DNA of 64,000 nucleotides from positions 14,929,827 through 14,993,826 of the forward strand of contig CM026551.1 in assembly GCA_015143295.1 (NCBI GenBank), given 5' to 3'. This DNA is from Tetracentron sinense (Eukaryota > Streptophyta > Magnoliopsida > Trochodendrales > Trochodendraceae). The translations under genes were made by a program, and so were the position numbers. The first letter of the stretch is position 1, and each line of letters opens with the position of its first letter. Below are positions 34,891 through 44,859 of this stretch, one piece after another. The notes under the pieces are model-generated. The model did no database searches. It was not told where the DNA came from and was given only the letters and a program-made list of their open reading frames with translations.

Positions 34891-35056
34891 GCTTGCCCTA
34901 TCGGTAGTGTGTGCTATTCACTACTCCATTGATCCAGGTTCCATTCATGAGAGGATGTGGCATCTCTACCCAGCCATGACTTTGAACAGATACTAACCTA
35001 ATAATCGGAGTTGCGACCTAACCGCGTAATTCTCACCAAAAAAAGAAAAAAAAAAG
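34891..35056 (+). mobile_element. tRNA-derived SINE with A-rich tail
   Basis: A Pol III box-A-like TCGGTAGTGTGTGCTA is followed by a box-B-like GATCCAGGTTCCATTC (34933-34948), a non-coding body with GAACAGATACTAAC, and a tail of A and AAAAAG. A second copy lies at 43570-43720 on the minus strand, which supports a mobile family. Confidence 0.6.
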
Positions 35057-35075
35057 AATGATCATATATTATATA

Positions 35076-35217
35076 TGATCATTCTACTGAGACTGCAAAG
35101 GGCCGAGACCGCTCAGCGGATCTCAAAATTTTCATAAATCTAGTTTTATTTTTTTGAGATCCATTCATTACATGCGCGGTCTCTGTATAGTCGGCCCTTT
35201 GCGGTCTCAATAGCATT
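35076..35217. mobile_element. Mutator-like hairpin MITE (GAGACC/GGGCC family)
   Basis: Arms CTACTGAGACTGCAAAGGGCC and, inverted, CTATTGAGACCGCAAAGGGCC are flanked by TATTATATA and TATTATATG, a 9-bp TSD with one mismatch. A 9-bp TSD fits Mutator-like elements. Confidence 0.7.
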
Positions 35218-35405
35218 TATTATATGGCTTGGGTTCAATGAGAATTTGGTTTTTAAGTAATGGTTCCATCGTGCATGCCATAAAATTCGTTAATATGAGA
35301 TTCCAATAAAGGTTCATAACAATGTAACATACAAGAAAAACAAGGATCCTATCTTTTGGGAGAGTGATTATATAAATAAAATTAATTATATTTTTTAATT
35401 TTAGA

Positions 35406-35640
35406 GCGTGATTATTTAAGATGCGCATTCCATTGTCTCTCAGCTCGCCACGTGTTTCTTTTAATTCCTTTAATTGTGGTTAAGATTCACTAACCCAAGG
35501 GTTATACTTTTTTTTTCTAAAATCCAAGGTTAGATTTATTAACCCTAAGGACTAGTGAATCTTAACCACAATTAAAGGAAGTCAGAAGAAACACATGGCG
35601 AGCTGTGGAGGGGGTGGAATATGCTCGCATAAACAATCTT
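35406..35640. mobile_element. Foldback MITE of the CACGTG/TTAACC family
   Basis: The left arm AGCTCGCCACGTGTTTCTTT and TTTAATTGTGGTTAAGATTC is mirrored by AGCTCGCCATGTGTTTCTTC and the same TTTAATTGTGGTTAAGATTC on the other strand. The centre is T/A-rich. Confidence 0.75.
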
Positions 35641-35740
35641 TCCCCTTTAATTTTTATATTATATATAAAAAAAATTAAAAAGTTTTGAGGCAACCAAACC
35701 TCTCACAATCAACAACTAGATCCTAATTTGGGGGGCACTA

Positions 35741-35759
35741 TATATATATATATATATAT
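35741..35759. repeat. (TA)n microsatellite
   Basis: About nine TA units. A similar tract lies at 35861-35878, next to the following MITE. Confidence 0.9.
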
Positions 35760-35878
35760 GAAGTGAGAAATTTTTGTTTAAATTACATCTTGTATAATAT
35801 AAAATTTTCCAAATTTTTGGAGGCCTTAGCCCCTCCCAGTCCAACCCCTGGCTCCGCCTTTATATATATATATATATA

Positions 35879-36143
35879 TGAGGCTGATTCTTTACGCATT
35901 CCTGTTCTGCCCAGTAGAACGTGCACGGCCCCTCCTCTCATCATTTGTCCCTTTTAATCTCACTTAACCATGGTTAGGATTTATTTACTCAAGAGTTAAT
36001 TTTTTCTAAAACACAAAACGGTAGATGTATGAACAGTTATCTTTTAACCACATTTAATGGGTGTTAAAAGAGACACGTGTTGAGCAAGGAAGACACAAAT
36101 GTTCCATTGAGTAGAATGCGTGTGTGCGGAAAGAAACATTCTC
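35879..36143. mobile_element. Foldback MITE of the CACGTG/TTAACC family in a TA repeat
   Basis: Ends GAGGCTGATTCTTTACGCA and, inverted, GAGAATGTTTCTTTCCGCA are each bounded by TATATAT. Inside are TTAACCATGGTTAGGATT and TTAAAAGAGACACGTGTT. Confidence 0.65.
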
Positions 36144-36157
36144 ATATATATATACTA

Positions 36158-36311
36158 ACGGGTGGTGGCACGTGCGATGCACATGAGAACGAGAGAAATG
36201 AGTTAACCATAGTTAATAGGAGTTAAAAGGGACATGTGTTAACTTGCAGGTGCGATTCAACTCTCCCCGAGTTCAATCGTGATTAGCTGTGATTCTATTC
36301 TTTATATAGAT
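36158..36311 (-). mobile_element. Short Helitron-like remnant
   Basis: The minus strand begins TCTATATAAAGAATAG and ends with GTGCATCGCAC then GTGCCACCACCCGTTAG|T, a degenerate version of the hairpin plus CTRR end seen in the neighbouring Helitrons. It also contains GAGTTCAATCGTGATTAGC, shared with the UTR-like block at 6840, 10700 and 17500. Confidence 0.4.
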
Positions 36312-36314
36312 AGA

Positions 36315-36778
36315 CTAGCAGAGACCCCGTGCGATGCACGGTAATAATTAAGAATATATAAAATTAAATAGTATTATTTATTTATTTAAATATTAAGTAA
36401 TATATTTTAAGAATATTTCATAAATTTTATTTTTAATAGTATTAGTTTTTTATTATTTGATATACATTATTATTTGTATTGATTAATTAATTTTATAAAA
36501 ATAATTTATTATTATTTTAATAACATTTATAAAAAAATCATAAGTTATTTAGTATTAAACTTAAATTAATACACCCAAGAGTTGGAGATAAGAGAGAATT
36601 CTATAATAGTGGAGATAAATAGGACTCTAGGATTGTTTGATAACTGATGATCTAAAACAAACGGTGAGGATTAAATAAGGAAGCCACATGACATCCCTAG
36701 GATTGAACGTATAGGATTCGAGATATTGGAGTTTGGAGAGCAGGGAGAAAGTCTTATTTCTTTATATTATAGTATAGA
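36315..36778 (-). mobile_element. Non-autonomous Helitron H1
   Basis: The minus strand starts TCTATACTATAATATAAAG after host A. It ends with the hairpin CCGTGCATCGCACGG, spacer GGTCTCTG and CTAG before host T. These are the canonical Helitron termini. It is 464 bp and has no Rep/helicase. It faces H2 head-to-head. Confidence 0.85.
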
Positions 36779-36826
36779 TTTGTAAAAATTAAAAAGAATG
36801 GAACAAAAGAGTATACTTGATTAATA

Positions 36827-37391
36827 TTTATACTATAATATAAAGAAATAAGACTTTCTCCTTGCTCTCCAAACTCCAATCTCTCGAATCCTATATGTTC
36901 AACCCTAGAGATGCCACGTGACTTCCCTTTTTAATCTTCACCGTTTGATTTAGGTCATCAGTTATCAAACAATACGTCTTTACAACCTCCCTTAAATTTT
37001 CTCTCACACATCTCTATCTCCAAACACTTATATGTTCAATCCTAGGGATGCCATATGACTTCCCTCTTTAATCTCTTTGGGACCCATTATCTCATCCCGG
37101 AGTCCTATCTATCTCTTATCTTCAACTTTTGGGTGTATTAATTGAAGTTTAATACTAAATAACTTATGATTTTCCTATAAATGTTATTAAAATAATAATA
37201 AATTATTATTATAAAATTAATTAATTAATACAAATAATAATATATATCAAATAATAAAAAACTAATACTATTAAAAAAAATATTATGAAATATTCTTAAA
37301 TTATATTACTTAATATTTAAATAAATAAATAATATTATTTAATTTTAGATATTCTTAATTATTACTGTGCATCGCACGGGGTCTCTGCTAG
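36827..37391 (+). mobile_element. Non-autonomous Helitron H2
   Basis: It starts TTTATACTATAATATAAAG (first C replaced by T) after A and ends with the same hairpin, GGTCTCTGCTAG and host T at 37392. It forms a large inverted repeat with H1, separated by 48 bases. Confidence 0.85.
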
Positions 37392-37609
37392 TATATATGT
37401 ATAGGGAAATGCTAACGACCACTCAATGTGTGAAATTATTAACCTTTTCCTAACTTTTTTACTCCTATGTATTAATTGTAAAAATTAGAAAGGATGGAAC
37501 AAAAGAGTAAACTTCGCATGAAAAAGATATTCGCGTGGATCTGATTACCGGAAAAACCCATGCACGTGACACACAATGAGACTCTTAACACTGGTCTAAA
37601 CTCGCAATT

Positions 37610-37850
37610 GTCTCTATAGCCATAAGCCAGCATGCATCATATTGCCTAACCTTGCCGATCATCTGTCGCAGAGCCCTCAATTAGTGAGCTATTACCCACT
37701 TTTCTTAATGATAGCTGTATTGAGAGAAACCCCTATGCTCTCATGTCACAGACCAGTACCTCTCCTTTATCAATGAGTGGTCGGTCGTCTTAGGGGCCTC
37801 GTACCCCCGATTCCACGAGTCGCTAAGTTCATACTCACATTGTTAGAAAC
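37610..37850 (-). pseudogene. Decayed plastid-type 23S rRNA fragment
   Basis: On the plus strand TTAGTGAGCTATTAC, then CTTTATCAATGAGTGGTC and TTAGGGGCC, follow in the order found on the complement of bacterial/plastid 23S rRNA (the GTAATAGCTCACT helix region). Spacing is roughly kept but many bases differ. I read it as an old plastid (less likely mitochondrial) insertion in nuclear DNA. It is not a functional rRNA gene. Confidence 0.5.
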
Positions 37851-38191
37851 CATTAATGAGAATCAAAATATCTCTCTCATCTTTTTCTAATTCAAGCATT
37901 TTATGATCGAATTCAGACACACAACCTTCCTAGAAGCTGCCTTAGGAAGGTATCCAACCTCTTGGGGGGCCACAGGTGTTTCCTTTCTTGTCTATTTGTA
38001 GAATGATCGAGTTGGACATGGCCTAACTAAGGATCAATCAGGAGTTCCAGGACCAATTAATAAGTGGGCCATAGCTCAGAATTCATATTTGTATGTAAGC
38101 AATCCTAACCGAGAGCCGAAAATGATGACCATCTTAGTTGGCCCCGGAAAGAAAATAAGTCTATGATTTATGACTTTTGGGTTCTCGCCCT

Positions 38192-38444
38192 TGGTTTGAA
38201 ATTCCGTTTAAATTTCGTGAAATTTCAGTTTCATTCCCACCATGCGAAACCAAAATGACTACTATTTCGTGTTTATTACAGAAATTATTTTTAAATATTT
38301 TTGAATTATATTTGAATAAAATATCGAGATATGTTGAAATATTCCAAAATTTTTACCAAATTTAGCACGATATCCAAATTTTCAAAATTTCCATCTTGAT
38401 TGGAGGACAGAAATTGCCAACATAAACGGGATTTCAAACCTTGC
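38192..38444. mobile_element. hAT-type MITE, relative of 26690-27110
   Basis: Ends TTGGTTTGAAATTCCG and, inverted, GCAAGGTTTGAAATCCCG have flanks TCTCGCCC and TCTCACCC, an 8-bp TSD with one mismatch. Confidence 0.7.
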
Positions 38445-39337
38445 TCTCACCCGTAGATAGATGGCACCCACAAATTGAACCGTCTGGATCAGTTCAACCC
38501 GCGATTTGAATAACTCACCATTCACATAGTGGTGCAACAAGGTGGTTAATTAAGGTCGACTTCTGGGGTAAAGTGCCGACTTCCCTCAACTGGTCACGAC
38601 CCATTTATGAATGTCGGGTCAACTTCCGGATACCCTCTACCCGATCCCGACCCATTTATGAATGGGATGTAAAGGCAGACTCATGCTCAAACCCAATTCT
38701 CCCACCTACCCCGTTACAATATTGCTAACCTAAAGTTGAACAGTTAATTAATTTGGGATATTCAACCTTAACCCATTTTATTTTAGGTGGTACAAAGATG
38801 TTTCATCTAACAAAGGTCTTTCTGTTGGAAGAAAAAAAATACCGAACCTTACCTAATCATAACCAAGTTTAGAAACCCATCTCAAACCCGGTCCATAGGT
38901 CCAAAACAACAAACCTCACTTCTTGAAATTCCTGGCGGGTTAATGGGTCGGGTCAAGAATTCCCACCCCAAACCCTTGCTGTTTAGACGTATCTTTCTAT
39001 CCAAGTCCAAGTTGCACCCAACCCAGTCATGTATCATGCCCCTTTCGAAGACTTAAAATCTTTTGGAAGACTTGCATCCTTTCTTTAGTACAAATTATCT
39101 TCAAAACCCTACATCACAAGTTTTAACGTTTCATCTCAACTTTTTTTCTTTTTTACAACCAAACAAAACCTTAATTTAATTTTGATTCATAAAAATCTAT
39201 TAAGACATTTTTGGCCCAACTCGTGACTTTGACCAAAGCAACCACCTTTGACCCTCTCTTCACAACATATGAAGCCTGTTCTAACAGTCTTAAATACAAT
39301 TCCACACAGCATAGAGAAGGAGAAGAGACATAGAGAG
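38445..39337 (+). other. Upstream region of the NAC gene
   Basis: 38560-38960 contains degenerate CCCGACCCATTTATGAATG and GGGTTAATGGGTCGGGTC repeats of a kind common in plant MITEs, so a decayed transposon probably lies about 400-700 bases upstream of the start codon. The last 300 bases look like promoter and leader. CTTAAATAC near 39290 is only a weak TATA candidate. Confidence 0.4.
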
Positions 39338-40946
39338 ATGGCAGTGGAGAAGATGAGTGCTTTAGAGAACACTAAGGATGATGATGATGTTCTGCTTCCG
39401 GGGTTTCGGTTTCATCCGACGGATGAAGAGCTTGTCGGGTTTTATCTTTGGCGAAAGGTGGAGAAGAAACCTATCAGTATTGAGCTCATCAAACAGATCG
39501 ATATCTACAAGTACGATCCATGGGATCTTCCAAGTAAGTTCTAGTTTCCATCAAACAGATAGTTTTTTTTTTTCTCATGAAGTTTTCAAGTTTGGTTTGA
39601 AGGTCATGGCTGTTCATGAGGATGATTGGCTTCATATTTAGTAAAAATTTCACTTCTAGCTCCTAATTAATATTGATGAGCTACTTGTTGGGGGAAAAAA
39701 AGATCAGTAAAAGCAACAACTTCTGATTAATTTTATCATTTTCTTTACTCCCTTAGAAAGCAGAAGGATAAGGCATTTGATTACCATCTTGTTTTTGTAG
39801 TCTTCCTTCTAGCACCCAATCCTTCATGATTGATTTTGTGATCCTTGAAGTTTTCATGGCCAGACCACCTTTCTGTGAAGTATACTGGGTATTAATATGC
39901 AAAAAAGAAAAAAAAAAGGGAATTACAGATAACGATCCATGGATCATATAAGAGGCTAATACCCTTGGGTGGTGGTAGTACCCTCTACTGCACCAGTGAC
40001 TTGCATAGTATCCACTGTCGTGCTGTAAATGATCGAACATTAACTTATTAGCAACAGTGTAAACTATAAGGACTCCATTGTTACAATAACTGTGTTTCCT
40101 ACCACAAATTATGAAAAATTTCATTTGATTTCATTTTTTTTTTCCCATTTTGTTGAAAATCCAGAAGTTAGCACTGTGGGGGACAAGGAGTGGTACTTCT
40201 TTTGCATAAGAGGGAGGAAGTACAGGAATAGCATAAGACCCAATAGGGTTACAGGGTCTGGATTTTGGAAAGCGACCGGCATCGACAGACCAATATATTC
40301 CGACGGAGAAACAAATGACTGCATTGGACTCAAGAAGTCGTTAGTTTACTACCGAGGAAGTGCGGGAAAAGGCACCAAAACAGATTGGATGATGCATGAG
40401 TTTCGCCTTCCCGCCAGCGGGAAAAGTAGCAACCTCCCCAATGCTAAGAACTCTACTCATGAAGCTGTAAGATTCTGCAATTCTTCCTATTCAGTCTTTC
40501 GGGTATTGGTTAATCTGTATTTTGTCATGTTAACTGATTGTTTTTCCTTCATGGGGTCGCAGGAAATTTGGACACTTTGTCGAATTTTCAAGCGAAACGT
40601 GTCTTATAGGAAGTACACACCAGATTGGAGAGAAACATCTATCAAACAAAATCCAACTGATTCAAGCTCCAAGACATGCAGTTCGGAGTCTGATAATCGA
40701 AACAAGTACAATACTTTTAGTGCTTCGGCCATTCAGCAGAATGAAACGAAGCCTGTTGTTAATTATATAGTTGAAAGGAACCAATCTTTTGCGGGTCAGT
40801 TTAGCTCAGTAGCTCATGATCCATTTAAAGCATCGACCTTTCCAAATCCGAATGGAAACGAGTTCTTTAGAGATGGGAACTGGGATGAGCTGAGACCAAT
40901 AGTGGAGTATGCAGTCGATCCATCCCTTCTATATGGTTGGAGATAG
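39338..40946 (+). CDS. JUB1: NAC transcription factor, JUNGBRUNNEN1/ANAC042 type
   Basis: Three exons: 39338-39533, 40165-40466 and 40563-40946, all with GT-AG introns. They give 293 residues, the usual size for this group. The N-terminal NAC domain has [18 protein letters not shown] (A), [13 protein letters not shown] (B/C), [38 protein letters not shown] (D) and WMMHEFRLP plus [10 protein letters not shown] (E). The Ser-rich C-terminus ends with an [14 protein letters not shown] motif close to the WDELRSVID of Arabidopsis JUB1. As a family member it should bind DNA as a dimer in the nucleus. JUB1 dampens H2O2 signalling and senescence and raises drought tolerance, and that role here is inference from similarity. 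I chose the ATG at 39338 because an acidic leader then directly precedes LPGFRF. An in-frame ATG at 39248 would add 30 residues unlike the family. Intron 2 is 96 nt and open in frame. Confidence 0.93.
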
Positions 40947-41151
40947 GCATGGAATGTATTATTTTGTTTTGTAATTTCTATGTTTAGACACATAAAATAA
41001 TGAAAAGAGGGGGTGCATTAGATAGTTATATTGACAATTTGATACTCAGCATGAATTTAACTTTGCAACAGAAGTTGAGGTGTTTTGGTCCAAAAGTTTC
41101 TGATAAAGTAAACAATTTAGAATTCAGGGGTAAAATATACCACCACCCGAA
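40947..41151 (+). other. 3' flank of the NAC gene
   Basis: It holds TGTAATTTCTATG and AAAATAATGAAAAG soon after the stop, plausible as 3' UTR with a weak polyadenylation signal. No other feature is seen. Confidence 0.4.
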
Positions 41152-42401
41152 TGAAGTAGGATAATAAAGTGTGATGAGATACACTGTGTCTCATCACAAG
41201 GTGATTCGAATTTGAATTGATTACATAAAGTAAAATTAGATTAGATTTGATTGAGGTCTCCTTCTATTTTAAGAATCTTAAATTATTTATTTAAACCCTT
41301 TCTGGGTCCTTATAAACCATTCAAGTACTCTATCAATAATATCTAGATTCTACATGGTGTCAGACGTATCAATCCTTTGGTAACCTCTTACTCTCTTTTT
41401 CTCTTTCCAGCGGGTGTTGTGCCACAGCTGTCAGGTGTGACTTTTTTTTCAAAAAAAATAAAAAATATTGCCCTCCTTCATACCTCTACAACCCCCAGTT
41501 CTCACACTCACACATCAAATTCTCATTTTTTTCATTGATTGAAGACCTCTCTAATGAGTGTTTTTCTTCAAATCATTGGATCATACTTCTTGTGCTTTAG
41601 AGAGAAGATCCTTACAACCTGATCAAGTTGGCCACCAGCTCTGACAAACTCATAAAAATGAGTGGGATTCAACAGAGATGAACTTAGTAGACTAACAATG
41701 ATCACCAAGCACGGTTGAATGTTCTAGTTATTCATTAACAAATCACAAAGATTAAGAAAGATAATATCAAGGGCTGACATTTGTAACAACTTGCATACTC
41801 CTTCTCCAAAAGACGATGCAATTATAGGAGGGTGATAGAGAATGTTGTATGATAATAAAGTGTGATGTGATACAATGTATCTCATCACAAAGTGATTTGA
41901 AATTAAATTTATTAAATTAGGTGAATTTAGATTAAATTTGATTGAGCTTTCCTTCTATATTAGAATTCTTGAAGTATCTATTTAAATCATTGTGGGGAAA
42001 AATATATAATCTGATAACTCTAGATACACGTGTGAATTGATGATTTGTTGTTGTGCTACTTTCTTTCTGAAGACGTGGGAGTCATTTGATTTGCAAAGGC
42101 AATCCGATGATCAAGTCAACACAAAGGTTGATCAAGATGGGATAGCTGGAAAGGAGAATGATCACTCGGTGTACTTTGGATTGAATTTGGATCATTTCTC
42201 AATTTGTATGTTTCATCCTATCTTCATCAATCTTTGTGCTGACTTGATCCGCGTCCGCATGCTAAGAAGAAAGGAGCACCTTAGCAAATCATCAACTCAT
42301 GACAGGTGTATCCAGAGGTCTATGATCAGGTATTTTCCCCTACAACCCTTTTTGGGTCCTTATAAACCATTCAAGTCTATTAATAATAACCAGATTCTAC
42401 A
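41152..42401 (+). mobile_element. TRIM-like miniature LTR element
   Basis: The LTR at 41152-41354 (203 bp, TG...CTACA) is followed at once by a TGGTGTCAGAC primer-site-like sequence. After a non-coding interior of about 490 bases comes a purine-rich AGGAGGGTGATAGAGAA, then the second LTR (41843-42401), which is split by a DNA-type insertion at 41991-42344. The LTRs are about 80% alike by eye, so it is old. It could also be an internally deleted Copia. Confidence 0.65.
41991..42344. mobile_element. TIR element inserted in the second TRIM LTR
   Basis: Ends TGTGGGGAAAAATA and, inverted, TGTAGGGGAAAATA continue into CTCTAGATACACGTGT and CTCTGGATACACCTGT, so the terminal repeats are about 43 bp. 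The first LTR shows the uninterrupted sequence, which confirms the insertion. An open frame inside (from 42037) matches nothing I know and may be a captured fragment. The superfamily is unresolved. Confidence 0.65.
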
Positions 42402-42599
42402 CACCCTCCCAAAAAAAAGAAGTTAAGCAAGTGTGTCGGTTGTTAATAAGATCTAATAGTAATAGCAATATGACTTGCATGCATTGGAGGGGATAAGACC
42501 AAGTCGCATAAAATGAAAAGAGCAATAGTTCGCTCCACTGGCGAGGAACGACCTATTGCTCCTCTCTCTCACAAAGCCAACTCAACTCTATGAACTCTA

Positions 42600-42760
42600 G
42601 TTAATTTTTTTTTTTAACTCATGTGGTTAAAAAAATTTATTTTATTTTTCTAAAAATCAAAAGGTAGATGCATGAACCCTAAGGGTTAGTGAATCTTAAC
42701 CACAATTAAATGGAGTCAAAAGAGGGACACGTGGTATTAAAAGGGGACCGGAGACGCACC
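42600..42760. mobile_element. Partial foldback MITE of the CACGTG/TTAACC family
   Basis: Only the right arm is clear: CCCTAAGGGTTAGTGAATC, TTAACCACAATTAAATGG and GGGACACGTGG. Confidence 0.5.
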
Positions 42761-42950
42761 TCGCGTCACCGACTGAGGAGGTGATTATTTTCCAAATGAA
42801 AAATCAATTTTAATATCATTTATAGCGATCCTCCCGGAAGGATGTTTTTCATGGGGCATCAGAAAAATATCTAATGGATGTTTTCCCACTGATAAATGTC
42901 AAGCAAGAAGTTTGGTTGCTGCTAGACATTTTGCTCGTGGAATAGGAAAA

Positions 42951-42951
<1 letters not shown>

Positions 42952-43036
<85 letters not shown>
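42952..43036. repeat. (TA)n-(GA)n compound microsatellite
   Basis: About 30 TA units broken once by TG are followed directly by about 12 GA units. Confidence 0.95.
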
Positions 43037-44366
43037 CAAAGGACTAAAACTAAGTCGATGAATGAGAAGCATAAAGTTGGTTCATGACATAGAAATTCCA
43101 TGCCCTTGTATCTCCAAAAAGGATAAAAGTATGTTTTGGTATACAAACCGATAAGAATTAGGGATATTGACTCAGGAATGCTTGAAAACCAAATATCGGC
43201 CGCTTAGAGTTCACAATGCGCAAGGGCTAAAGGCAAGTGGACTCTATAGATAGGACCATTCCCTCATCTCAGAGAAAGAAGGAAATGACTTAGAGAATTT
43301 AAATATTAAACAAATATAACCAAATCAATGAGCTTATTTTTCTTTCCAAATCACGTTTTAATTACACAATTTCCATCCAAACAAACCGTATCCGGTATTT
43401 TAAAATATGTTTAACCTTCTCTTTGCTCTAGAAGCATGTCTAAAGAAAAAGGTTATACCCCCTAATGGAAGGAGGGATCAAAAGGAGTGGAGAGTTGATT
43501 GATGATAATGTTGACACGAAACAAGAGATATGGTTCATTATGTGAATGAGAATGCTCAGAGCCTGGGGCATATATATATATATTTGGGTGAGAGATATGC
43601 CAGTTAGTATGTTAGTATCTGTTCTAAGGCGGGTGGAGATGACAACACTCACCCTCTCGGGAATGGAACCCCGATCAATGGAGCGGTGACTAGCACACAC
43701 TAAAGATGGGGCAAGCATTGCTTCCCATGAAATGGGCCATATTAGGGCAACTTTGTGCACAAATGTGCCCTAGGCTCATAATCTAATATGATCTTAAGTG
43801 ATATTGATCTTAATAATTTTGGCATACCCTAGTAATTCTAAGGAGTTCTCTCTTCTACATATTACAACAATTATACCTTGAATAAATATAGAGTTATTTA
43901 CACAAGTATGCTAAAAAAAAATAAAAATACCGTTAAATATATTATAAGAATTAATTGTCAGACATGGTTTGGAAATTGTGTAATTAAAATGGGATATGAA
44001 AAATATGAAAGTGTGATAAATTTAGTTTATTTATGTTAAGAATAACGGTAATATGATCATTTTCCAAGTCAGGTTACTAAGGATTATTTACCATCCTGGC
44101 ATGATTTGATATTTTTGAATATTTTAAACCCTGAGTAGTAATATTGTTTTTATTTTCAGGCATTCATGGATACCCATCCCTTGAATATATTCTTAACAGT
44201 GTAGGATTTAGCAGTTAAAATAGTGGTATGATGGTTGAGTTTCATCAACTGCATGTATATGTTTAGTGTAGATGAAGCCTATGTGATGAGAAGGAAACAG
44301 TCCAATTAGTTTCTTTTACATTTTTTATATAGCTTGGTACCCAAACACACATAAATTAGAAAGGCA
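43037..44366. other. Unassigned stretch with a weak inverted repeat and a SINE
   Basis: TTTTAATTACACAATTTCCA occurs at 43356-43374 and in inverted orientation near 43970-43995. This suggests a decayed foldback of about 650 bases around the SINE at 43570-43720. No gene is visible. Confidence 0.4.
43570..43720 (-). mobile_element. SINE, second copy of the 34891 family
   Basis: The minus strand reads GCCCCATCTTTAGTGTGTGCTA (box A region), then GATCGGGGTTCCATTCCC (box B, near 43659-43676), and later GAACAGATACTAACATACTAA before an AT-rich tail. Confidence 0.6.
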
Positions 44367-44745
44367 CAGGATTCTCTCGAGTTCAACTCGAGAGAATCCT
44401 CTCGAGTTGGAACCCCTAGAGGTCGCCACGTGTCTCCTTTGACACTCCTTAACCATGGGTAAGGTTCACCCACCCATAGGGTTCACTAACCCATCCTTGG
44501 TTTTTTTTTTTAATTATTAATTTTTAAATTAAAAAAACTGTTTTTAGAGTTTTTTAATAGTAAAAATATTTTTTTAATTTAAAAAATAATAATTAATAAA
44601 AAAAAAAAAAAACCAAGGATGGGTGAGTGAACCCTAGGGGTGGGTGAACCTTACCTATGGTTAAGGGGTGTCAAAGGAGACACGTGGCGACCTCTAGGGG
44701 TTCCAACTCAAGAGATTCTATCGAGTTGAACTCGAGAGGATCCTG
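44367..44745. mobile_element. Long foldback MITE with CTCGAG ends
   Basis: Arms CAGGATTCTCTCGAGTTCAA and, inverted, CAGGATCCTCTCGAGTTCAA run inward through GAACCCCTAGAGGTCGCCAC, GTGTCTCCTTTGACAC and TTAACCATGGGTAAGGTTC. The arms pair over about 150 bases each around an A/T-rich loop. It belongs to the CACGTG/TTAACC family and is its best-preserved member here. Confidence 0.85.
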
Positions 44746-44859
44746 AGCCAATTAGAAATTGAGCCCAAAGTCAGACGTCAGATTCTTTAATACAACTCTT
44801 AGTTGGGCGTTTTTTTCAATTTTCTTTTTTCTATTTTTGTCCGCAACCAAAAAAGGGGT

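Noticed and set aside
38445-39000. A full transposon in the NAC promoter
   Set aside because: Only scattered GGGTCGGG-type repeats are seen. Ends and TSD could not be identified, so it is noted in the upstream-region entry and not called.
39753-40124. Antisense open frame in NAC intron 1
   Set aside because: No similarity and no splice or promoter support. The intron boundaries agree with all NAC genes.
42922-43146. Membrane-like open frame
   Set aside because: It is a translation of the (TA)n-(GA)n microsatellite.
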